Positions 1 through 5,270 of a DNA stretch of 6,106 nucleotides are shown here, one piece after another (position 1 is the stretch's first letter; every line of letters starts with the position of its first letter). The notes below the pieces were generated by a model that was not told where the DNA came from, did no database searches, and worked only from the letters and a program-made list of their open reading frames with translations. Both the position numbers and the translations under genes were made by a program. The stretch lies in contig JAFUGB010000075.1 in assembly GCA_017469605.1 (NCBI GenBank), positions 1-6,106 of the forward strand, in the 5' to 3' direction. Origin of the DNA: Clostridia bacterium (lineage in GTDB: Bacteria; Bacillota; Clostridia; Christensenellales; Aristaeellaceae).

Positions 1-37
1 AAGTTTACTTATTTTTCGGTCTGTCCAGCGGGTTTTC

Positions 38-58
38 GCTGTGCGCTTTGCGCACAGC
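38..58. repeat. Perfect 9-bp inverted repeat with TTT loop
   Basis: The arm GCTGTGCGC (38-46) and its exact reverse complement (50-58) flank a 3-base loop, TTT on the plus strand and AAA on the minus strand. Neither side carries a T-run, so it is unlikely to be an intrinsic terminator. A short AGCG/CGCT pairing (27-30 with 37-40) would compete with the base of this stem. Confidence 0.85.
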
Positions 59-60
59 AT

Positions 61-77
61 GCACGGCTTTGCCGTGC
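61..77. repeat. Perfect 7-bp inverted repeat with TTT loop
   Basis: The arm GCACGGC (61-67) and its reverse complement (71-77) flank TTT. It starts two bases after the 9-bp hairpin at 38-58 and has the same loop, so the two form a tandem pair of GC-rich stem-loops. There is no adjacent T-run. Confidence 0.8.
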
Positions 78-82
78 TGCCC

Positions 83-146
83 GGAAGCGGATCGCTGCGT
101 TACCGTTCCTCTTTGCGATTGCTGCTTTTACGGCGACAAACGCAGC
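83..146. repeat. Interlocked inverted repeats (pseudoknot-compatible)
   Basis: Two complementarities interlock. GGAA plus CGG (83-90, with G87 unpaired) can pair with CCGTTCC (103-109), leaving a 12-base loop at 91-102. Inside that loop, GCTGCGTT (94-101) is exactly complementary to AACGCAGC (139-146). The order of pairing segments is that of an H-type pseudoknot, with connecting loops of 3, 1 and 29 bases. The 8-bp stem could instead form a simple hairpin with an inner CCGT/ACGG pairing (103-106 with 130-133). Only the complementarity is seen; folding is inferred. Confidence 0.5.
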
Positions 147-154
147 CCTTTCTG

Positions 155-181
155 GTTCTCTTTCGGGCTCCGAAAGAGAAC
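155..181. repeat. Perfect 12-bp inverted repeat with 3-base loop
   Basis: The arm GTTCTCTTTCGG (155-166) and its exact reverse complement (170-181) flank the loop GCT. This is the strongest stem in the left flank. Its distal arm overlaps a second small hairpin, GAACG (178-182) with CGTTC (187-191) around CCCC, so the two cannot form fully at once. No T-run follows on either strand, which argues against an ordinary intrinsic terminator. Confidence 0.85.
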
Positions 182-267
182 GCCCCCGTTCGTATCCCTT
201 CCCTGCCAAATTTGTGTTTTCAGATGTATTATTTTAATCAAGTTTTTGTATCAGTTTGTTTGATCGG

Positions 268-2589
268 TTATACGTGCCAGATATTTTCGGCATACTGCCG
301 TACGGAACGGTCGGCGCTGAAGTTGCCGGCGCCGGCAATATTCCTGAGGCACTTGGCGGCAAACTCGCGGGGAGCGTTCTTGTAATCCGAATAGGCGCGC
401 AGGCGGGCCTCCTGATAGCTGGCAAAATCCAGCAGCAGGAAATGGTGGTCGGCCCGGTGCCAGCTGGCGCCATGCAGCAGGGCGCTGTGCAGTTCAGCCA
501 GGGCGTCGTCATGGGGACAGATGCTGTCATCCACCAGGGCGTCCACGGCGCGGCGCAGATGCTCGTTGCTGTTGTAGATGGTCATGGGATCGTAGCTGCT
601 GCGGATGGCGTCGATCTCAGCGGCCAGGGCGCCGAAAATATATTCGTTTTCCACGCCGGCCTTCTGGGCAATCTCAATATTGGCGCCGTCCATGGTGCCC
701 AGCGTCACCGCGCCGTTGAGCATCAGCTTCATGTTGCCGGTGCCGCTGGCCTCGGTGCCCGCGGGGGAAATCTGCTGACTGATGTCGGCGGCGGGAATGA
801 TGCGCTCGGCATAGGAGCAGTTGTAGTTTTGCACAAACACCACGCGCAGGAGGTCCTTCATATCGGGATCGCCATTGATTTTTTCCGCCACCTTATTGCA
901 GAAGTAGATGATGGCCTTAGCCCGCGCATAGCCCGCGGCAGCCTTGGCGCCAAAGATCACGGCTGTGGGCTGGAAGGCGGCGCGGAAGGCTTGATCCTCC
1001 TTGAGACGATGATAAATATCCACCAGGGAGATGGCGTTCATCAGCTGGCGCTTGTATTCATGCAGGCGTTTTACCTGTACGTCAAACAGGAATTCCGGCG
1101 GGAGGGTAACGCCTTCATGCTTGGCGATGTATGCAGAGAGCTGGCGCTTCTTTTCGCGCTTCACTTCCATGAAGCGGTCGATGAGCTGATCGTTGATCGT
1201 AAGGGCGGAAAGGCGGTCCAAACGCCTAAGGAAGTCGCTGCTGTCCAGGGCTTCGGTGATCATGTCGGTGAGCTCGCGGTTGCATACGCCCAGCCAGCGG
1301 CGGGGAGTAACGCCGTTGGTCACATTCTGGATGCGGTTGGGATAGGCGCGATGCCAATCGGCAAACACATGATCCTTCAGGATCTGGGTATGCAGCTCGG
1401 CCACGCCGTTGGTGCAATGGGTGCAGGCCACGGCCAGGTTGGCCATGTGCACGCTGCCGTTGTCCACGATGTACAATCCGGGATGCCCCTGGGCGCGCAG
1501 GCGGCGGTCCAGCTCATGGATGATGGGCACCAGCGCGGGCGCTACCTCATTGATCAGGTCTTCGCTCCAGCATTCCAGCGCTTCGGGCATGACGGGGTGG
1601 TTGGTAAAGGCAAAGGCGTCAAAGGCCAGCTGGGCGGCCTCGTCAAAGGACATGCCCTCGGCCAGCATCAGGCGGATGAACTCCGGAATGGACATGACCG
1701 GATGGGTATCGTTGAGCTGGATGGCAAAGGTTTTGGCAAACTGGCTGCGGTCAGGGCACTGGCGCAGCAGATCCTGCATGGTGGCGCTGCATAGCAGGTA
1801 TTGCTGGCGCAGGCGCAGGGCTTTGCCCGCGCGCTTGCTGTCGCCGGGATACAGCAGGGTGGTAAAATCGGAGGCACGCACGGCGTCCTCGGAGGCCTTG
1901 GTGTAATCCTGGTCGTTAAAGGCGATCATATCGATGGGCTGCATGGGCTCCGCCTTCCACAGGCGCAGGGTGCGCACCCTGCCCTCCAGGCCGATTACCG
2001 GCATATCATAGGGCACGGAGCGGACCGAGAAGCCGGCAAAATCCACCGTAACGGCTTCGTATTCCCGCCGTACGCTCCAGGGATCGCCATGGGCGGTCCA
2101 GTCGTCGGGGGATTCCTGCTGACGGCCGTCCGCAAAGCTCTGCTTGAACAGGCCGAAGCGGTAATACAGGCCATAACCGGTCAGCGGGATATCGTGGGTG
2201 GCGGCGGCATCCAGGTAGCAGGCCGCCAGGCGGCCCAGACCGCCGTTGCCCAGCGCCGCGTCCTCTATATCCTCCATATCGCTCAGGTGCGCGCCGTTGG
2301 CGGACAGCGCCTTTTCCATTTCATCATACAGATCCAGGCATACCAGATTATTATGCCACAGACGGCCCATCAGCCACTCGGCACTGATATAGCATGCACG
2401 GCGGCGGGTGCGCAGCTCGGCCTCGTCCTCGGTCCAGCGGGGCGCGATGGACATATTGATGGCCTGGGCCAGGGCGTCATGCAGCTGAAAATCCTGCGCG
2501 TGCTCTGCGTCCACCTGATAGCGCGCCTGAAGGAACCGGCGCGTATCAAACCAGATCAGCGTGGGATCAAAATGATAATGCTTTTTCAT
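268..2589 (-). CDS. glgP: Glycogen/starch/alpha-glucan phosphorylase (GT35)
   Basis: This is a complete 773-residue cytoplasmic phosphorylase. It uses phosphate and pyridoxal phosphate to release glucose-1-phosphate from non-reducing ends of alpha-1,4-glucans. Family landmarks run the whole length: GNGGLGRLAACYLDA (114-128), NDTHP (293-297), NVTNGVTPRRWL (422-433), FDVQVKRLHEYKRQL (502-516) and the PLP site EASGTGNMK (613-621), where K621 should form the Schiff base. The length is slightly short of the usual 790-840 but no domain is missing. I chose the ATG at 2589 because AAGGAG (2597-2602) sits 7 bases upstream; the in-frame TTG at 2619 lacks comparable support. One small oddity is TNHP (329-332), where relatives usually have TNHT. 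The gene lies downstream of malQ on the same strand, but a terminator and its own promoter separate them. It probably degrades maltodextrin or stored glycogen; the preferred substrate cannot be read from sequence. Confidence 0.97.
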   Translation of the reverse strand: MKKHYHFDPTLIWFDTRRFLQARYQVDAEHAQDFQLHDALAQAINMSIAPRWTEDEAELRTRRRACYISAEWLMGRLWHNNLVCLDLYDEMEKALSANGAHLSDMEDIEDAALGNGGLGRLAACYLDAAATHDIPLTGYGLYYRFGLFKQSFADGRQQESPDDWTAHGDPWSVRREYEAVTVDFAGFSVRSVPYDMPVIGLEGRVRTLRLWKAEPMQPIDMIAFNDQDYTKASEDAVRASDFTTLLYPGDSKRAGKALRLRQQYLLCSATMQDLLRQCPDRSQFAKTFAIQLNDTHPVMSIPEFIRLMLAEGMSFDEAAQLAFDAFAFTNHPVMPEALECWSEDLINEVAPALVPIIHELDRRLRAQGHPGLYIVDNGSVHMANLAVACTHCTNGVAELHTQILKDHVFADWHRAYPNRIQNVTNGVTPRRWLGVCNRELTDMITEALDSSDFLRRLDRLSALTINDQLIDRFMEVKREKKRQLSAYIAKHEGVTLPPEFLFDVQVKRLHEYKRQLMNAISLVDIYHRLKEDQAFRAAFQPTAVIFGAKAAAGYARAKAIIYFCNKVAEKINGDPDMKDLLRVVFVQNYNCSYAERIIPAADISQQISPAGTEASGTGNMKLMLNGAVTLGTMDGANIEIAQKAGVENEYIFGALAAEIDAIRSSYDPMTIYNSNEHLRRAVDALVDDSICPHDDALAELHSALLHGASWHRADHHFLLLDFASYQEARLRAYSDYKNAPREFAAKCLRNIAGAGNFSADRSVRQYAENIWHV

Positions 2590-2633
2590 ACGACAACTCC
2601 TTGATAAATTGGCGGGCAAAAGCTCACTTGGCC

Positions 2634-2662
2634 ATTATATCATAGCCTGTCAAATATTGAAA
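2634..2662 (-). promoter_or_regulatory. Predicted glgP promoter (extended -10)
   Basis: On the minus strand a perfect extended -10, TGATATAAT (2634-2642), precedes glgP. The -35 at the usual 17-base spacing is weak (TTTCAA, 2657-2662), which fits an extended -10 promoter. Transcription would start near 2627 and give a leader of about 38 bases containing the ribosome binding site. A perfect TTGACA (2648-2653) also lies here but is only 8 bases from the -10, too close to act with it as a sigma-A -35. Confidence 0.65.
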
Positions 2663-2687
2663 ACCCTTTTGCAGAATAAAAAAAGCG

Positions 2688-2701
2688 AAATTTGCAAATT
2701 T
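2688..2701. promoter_or_regulatory. 14-bp perfect palindrome upstream of the glgP promoter
   Basis: AAATTTGCAAATTT is its own reverse complement over all 14 bases. It sits between the malQ terminator and the glgP promoter, centred about 67 bases upstream of the predicted glgP start, a spacing compatible with an activator or accessory operator. The surroundings are AT-rich, so chance is possible. I cannot assign it to a regulator family. Confidence 0.35.
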
Positions 2702-2729
2702 TCCGGCAAAAATAAATGCCCTGGAACGC

Positions 2730-2759
2730 AAAAAATCCCCGGCCCGCGGGCCGGGGGAT
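2730..2759 (-). terminator. Intrinsic terminator of malQ
   Basis: A perfect GC-only palindrome spans 2737-2756 (CCCCGGCCC arm and its complement). On the minus strand it is followed by AT and a run of six T (2730-2735). It begins about 15 bases after the malQ stop codon and lies upstream of the glgP promoter, so it should end most malQ transcripts before glgP. Confidence 0.85.
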
Positions 2760-2774
2760 GCTGCGCGTAGGGCA

Positions 2775-4268
2775 TTAAATCCGTTTGGTTTCGGCAACCA
2801 GCCCGCGCATCCTGGCGCACAGCTCGTCGGTGAGCGCGGCGCCGTCCAGCCGGTAGCGCCAGTTGCTTCCGCCCACTGAGCCGGGCAGGTTCATCCGGGC
2901 TTGAGTATCCAGGTTCAAAAAATCCTGCATGGGCGCCATGGCGGTATTGGCCGGACTGGCGAATACCGTTTTGATCATGGCCCAAACCACGGTATCATCG
3001 TCCACCTTGCCCAGCGCCTTCATGGCGGCGGCCTTCACCGCCTTGGGGCGGGTTTTCCACCAGCCCAGGGTGGTATCATTGTCATGCGTGCCGGTATAGG
3101 CCACAAAGTTTTCGGCAAAATTGGACAGGTCATGGGGGTTTTCCTTTCCGCCGCCGTCAAAGCTGAACTGCAGTACCTTCATGCCCGGATACCCGCAGAA
3201 TTTGAGCAGGTCCACCACGCGCTCATTGACGGCGCCCAGGTCCTCGGCCACAATATCGATATCGGGCAGCTTTTCCATGACCTGGGTGAAAAAGGCTTTG
3301 CCCGGGCCGGGCACCCAGTAGCCCCTGCGGGCATTGGGCGCGCCATACTTGACAGAATAATAGTTGGCAAAGCCAATGAAATGATCGATGCGCACGCTGT
3401 CGTACAGCTGGCCCATGGCCCGCAGGCGGTCCATCCAGAAGCGATACCCATGCGCGCGAAGCCGGCTCCAATGATACAGCGGATTGCCCCAAAGCTGTCC
3501 GTCTTCGCTGAAATAATCCGGCGGCACGCCGGCCACCCGGCGGGGATGGCGGGTTTCATCCAGCTGGAAGTACTCGTAGTTGGCCCATACGTCGCTGCTG
3601 TCCTCGGCCACATAAATGGGCATGTCTCCCAAAATGCGGATGCCGTGCAGGCTGGCGTAATCCCGAACCTTCTGCCACTGGCTCCGGAAAATGAACTGCA
3701 GGAACATGTAGTATTCCACATCTTCCCTGAGCAGCTTTTCATACTTTTTCATGGCGGCGGGCTTGCGCCGGCGGATGCTTTCATCGGGCCACTCCATCCA
3801 GGAAACCTGGTTGAAATGCTGCTTGATGGCCATGAACAAGGCGTAATCATGCAGCCAGGGCCATTGCCTGCACCAGCCGTCATAGGCTTTTTTGCGCTTG
3901 AGGGCGTCACGGCTGTCGGCAAAGGCCCGGCGCAGCCATTGATCTTTTATGGGGCGCACGGCTTCAAAATCCACCTGGGGCGCATGGGACGCGGCAGGCG
4001 CTTCATATACCTTCAGCCAGCCATCGGCATGCAGCGTCTCCAGATCAATCAGATAGGGGTTGCCTGCCAGGGCGCAGGTGCTCTGGTAGGGGGATTCGCC
4101 GTAGCCTGTGGGCCCTACGGGCAACACCTGCCAAATGCGCATGCCGGCCTTTTCCAGATAATCAATCCAGGCAAATGCGCCGCGGCCCAGGGTGCCAATG
4201 CCCTCGGGCCCGGGCAGCGAGGTCACATGCAGCAGAACGCCTGCCCGGCGTTTATTCTCATTGGTCAT
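2775..4268 (-). CDS. malQ: 4-alpha-glucanotransferase (amylomaltase, GH77)
   Basis: This complete 497-residue cytoplasmic enzyme matches the short bacterial amylomaltase form of about 500 residues. It transfers maltosyl and longer units between alpha-1,4-glucans, releasing glucose and building chains that phosphorylase can attack. GH77 landmarks in order are LLHVTSLPG (12-20), GDMPIYVAEDSSDVW (214-228), PPDYFSEDGQLWGNPLY (249-265), VRIDHFIGF (292-300) with nucleophile D295, VAEDLG (340-345) with acid/base E342, YTGTHDND (391-398) with D396 as third catalytic carboxylate, and RMNLPGS (458-464). All three catalytic acids are present. The start ATG at 4268 follows AAAGGAG (4276-4282) by 7 bases. 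The gene is divergent from the secreted-protein gene and has its own promoter and terminator. The neighbouring glgP supports a shared role in maltodextrin or glycogen use. Confidence 0.97.
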   Translation of the reverse strand: MTNENKRRAGVLLHVTSLPGPEGIGTLGRGAFAWIDYLEKAGMRIWQVLPVGPTGYGESPYQSTCALAGNPYLIDLETLHADGWLKVYEAPAASHAPQVDFEAVRPIKDQWLRRAFADSRDALKRKKAYDGWCRQWPWLHDYALFMAIKQHFNQVSWMEWPDESIRRRKPAAMKKYEKLLREDVEYYMFLQFIFRSQWQKVRDYASLHGIRILGDMPIYVAEDSSDVWANYEYFQLDETRHPRRVAGVPPDYFSEDGQLWGNPLYHWSRLRAHGYRFWMDRLRAMGQLYDSVRIDHFIGFANYYSVKYGAPNARRGYWVPGPGKAFFTQVMEKLPDIDIVAEDLGAVNERVVDLLKFCGYPGMKVLQFSFDGGGKENPHDLSNFAENFVAYTGTHDNDTTLGWWKTRPKAVKAAAMKALGKVDDDTVVWAMIKTVFASPANTAMAPMQDFLNLDTQARMNLPGSVGGSNWRYRLDGAALTDELCARMRGLVAETKRI

Positions 4269-4299
4269 GGCTTTGCTCCTTTGTGCGGTTGTTTCTTTT

Positions 4300-4328
4300 A
4301 TTTTAACTGAAATATCATTGGCTGTAAA
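4300..4328 (-). promoter_or_regulatory. Predicted malQ promoter
   Basis: On the minus strand TTTACA (4323-4328, five of six matches to TTGACA) and TAAAAT (4300-4305, five of six) are separated by exactly 17 bases. The predicted start near 4293 gives a leader of about 25 bases with a good ribosome binding site. I saw no convincing CcpA cre match nearby. Confidence 0.65.
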
Positions 4329-4345
4329 TATAAAAAAATCGTAAA

Positions 4346-4371
4346 CATTATTTCAAAAGGATGAAATAATG
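4346..4371. promoter_or_regulatory. 10-bp inverted repeat, candidate operator in the divergent promoter region
   Basis: CATTATTTCA (4346-4355) and its exact reverse complement TGAAATAATG (4362-4371) are separated by six bases. The right arm overlaps the predicted -35 box of the plus-strand gene (4361-4366). The whole repeat lies just upstream of the malQ -35. This placement would suit a dimeric repressor of the plus-strand gene that might also affect malQ. It could instead form an RNA hairpin only if transcription began further upstream. The regulator family is not recognisable. Confidence 0.45.
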
Positions 4372-4389
4372 AACGAATTACGTTATAAT
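4361..4389 (+). promoter_or_regulatory. Predicted promoter of the secreted-protein gene
   Basis: ATGAAA (4361-4366, four of six matches to TTGACA) and a perfect TATAAT (4384-4389) are 17 bases apart. The expected start near 4396 falls at the ribosome binding site AAAAGGAGG (4395-4403), so the leader would be only about 16 bases, little more than the Shine-Dalgarno sequence. Confidence 0.6.
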
Positions 4390-4411
4390 ATTGTAAAAGG
4401 AGGCTTTGCCT

Positions 4412-5152
4412 ATGAAAAAGTTCGTGATGACGCTTGTGTTGCTGCTGGCAATTGCCCTTCCCGCCCTGGCCGAAACGCAGGCCAATGCCGTGCCTGTGGG
4501 CCGTCAGCGTTCGGAAAACGGGGAGGAGATGACCATCGTCCGCGTGGATTTTACCGGCGCGGACCGCGAAATCCCCAGCGTTTACGCCGTGACGTACAGC
4601 GCCTGGCTGTTAAACGATCACGGCATATGCGAAATGCAGGATGTGAACTTTGACGGCCGGGAGGACCTGGTGATCGTTACCGCCGCCGGCGCCAGCAACG
4701 CCACCTATACCTTTTACCTGTGGAATGAGGAAACCGGCGGCTTTGAATGGTTTGGCGGAGAAGATTTGTGGAACTATCAGCTCTATCCCGCGCAGGGGCT
4801 GGTGCAGAGCCATGCCACCAGCGGTTGGGCCGGGCTGCTGCACAGCGATACGGTGTACGCCTGGGATGAATCCGGCAGAAATCTTGTGCCCGTGCGCTCC
4901 AGCGAATGGGACACGCTGACGGAAATCACTTCCGAACAGAACGGCGAATATATGCGCTATAACGAGATGCATGATGATTCCATGCTGGTGGAAACCTACG
5001 TGGACTATGAAAACGATATTGACGAAGCCTACGTGAACCCCGTCGTGCAGTATGACGATCCCGATTTCATGGCCCAGCGGTTCCTGTTTGAGGGAAACTT
5101 CCTGAAGCTGGAAGTTACGCCCGAGGAAAACGGCGACGGAAGCAACGGGTAA
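4412..5152 (+). CDS. Secreted protein with a DxNxDGxxD calcium-type loop (XAC2610-like)
   Basis: This 246-residue protein begins with a clear Sec signal peptide: a KK n-region, a hydrophobic core at residues 4-16, and PALA followed by E21 as a signal peptidase I site. There is no lipobox, so it is probably released or loosely wall-associated. The mature part is acidic. DVNFDGREDL (77-86) matches the EF-hand-like/FG-GAP calcium loop D-x-N-x-D-G-x-x-D. It is followed by FYLWNEETGGFEW (101-113), an arrangement I recall from XAC2610-related secreted proteins; this family call is from memory and moderate. No catalytic motif is visible. I chose the ATG at 4412 because AAAAGGAGG ends 8 bases upstream; the in-frame TTG at 4406 is too close to it. 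The gene stands alone, divergent from malQ and convergent with the reductase gene. Its function is unknown. Confidence 0.8.
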   Translation: MKKFVMTLVLLLAIALPALAETQANAVPVGRQRSENGEEMTIVRVDFTGADREIPSVYAVTYSAWLLNDHGICEMQDVNFDGREDLVIVTAAGASNATYTFYLWNEETGGFEWFGGEDLWNYQLYPAQGLVQSHATSGWAGLLHSDTVYAWDESGRNLVPVRSSEWDTLTEITSEQNGEYMRYNEMHDDSMLVETYVDYENDIDEAYVNPVVQYDDPDFMAQRFLFEGNFLKLEVTPEENGDGSNG

Positions 5153-5216
5153 TAGCGGCCGCAATGCCCCATTACGCGGGCGTTCGCCGGCCCGATCTTT
5201 CTGGATAAACAGACAT

Positions 5217-5270
5217 TCCCCGGCATACATCCGCTTTTCGGGTGATATGCCGGGGAGCGTTTCTTTATTT
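5217..5270 (+). terminator. Long hairpin terminator between convergent genes
   Basis: TCCCCGGCATA (5217-5227) pairs with its exact complement at 5246-5256. After a single bulged A (5245), the stem continues with 5228-5233 pairing to 5239-5244 (one G-U), closing a CTTTT loop. This gives about 17 pairs. On the plus strand it is followed by GCG and the T-rich stretch 5260-5270. It lies 64 bases after the secreted-protein stop. The minus-strand side has a weaker T-rich tail, so it may also help end the reductase transcript. Confidence 0.75.

Larger units (their letters stand above)
1..267. other. Gene-free, highly structured intergenic region downstream of glgP
   Basis: I find no convincing gene here. 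Short open frames exist on both strands, but they run through inverted repeats and lack good ribosome binding sites. Bases about 20-192 are GC-rich and packed with perfect inverted repeats: 38-58, 61-77, 94-101 with 139-146, and 155-181, plus a short overlapping one at 178-191. Bases 192-267 switch to AT-rich sequence without strong structure. Read as the 3' untranslated region of glgP (minus strand), the first 75 bases after the stop contain no hairpin followed by a T-run, so transcripts may continue into the structured part. The compact set of stems with 3-base loops looks like a dispersed intergenic repeat of the REP/MITE type or a structured RNA. The sequence alone does not tell these apart, and copy number cannot be seen from one window. 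Confidence 0.6.

Noticed and set aside
155..181. The 12-bp hairpin as the glgP terminator
   Set aside because: No T-run follows on the minus strand, and it lies 87 bases past the stop. It may end or protect the transcript, but it is not a standard intrinsic terminator.
20..192. A CRISPR array or tRNA gene in the structured flank
   Set aside because: There are no regularly spaced direct repeats, and no cloverleaf with T-arm and anticodon motifs could be made out on either strand.
9..209. A 66-codon minus-strand frame and overlapping plus-strand frames in the left flank
   Set aside because: They are read straight through the inverted repeats, begin at weak start codons such as TTG, lack ribosome binding sites, and give arginine/alanine-rich products without recognisable domains.
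256..1794. A 512-codon open frame on the plus strand, antisense to glgP, with a further one at 1801-2604
   Set aside because: Its product is low-complexity (rich in G, A, V, H, Q) and it lies wholly opposite a gene with clear GT35 motifs. Long antisense frames are expected from GC-biased codon use. No ribosome binding site or domain was seen.
2901..4310. A 469-codon open frame on the plus strand, antisense to malQ
   Set aside because: It has the same signature as the glgP antisense frame and mirrors a full GH77 gene, so it is a composition artefact.
5177..5194. A small GC-rich hairpin after the secreted-protein gene (CGGGC/GCCCG)
   Set aside because: The stem is only 5 bp and no clean T-run follows. 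The longer hairpin at 5217-5256 is the better terminator.
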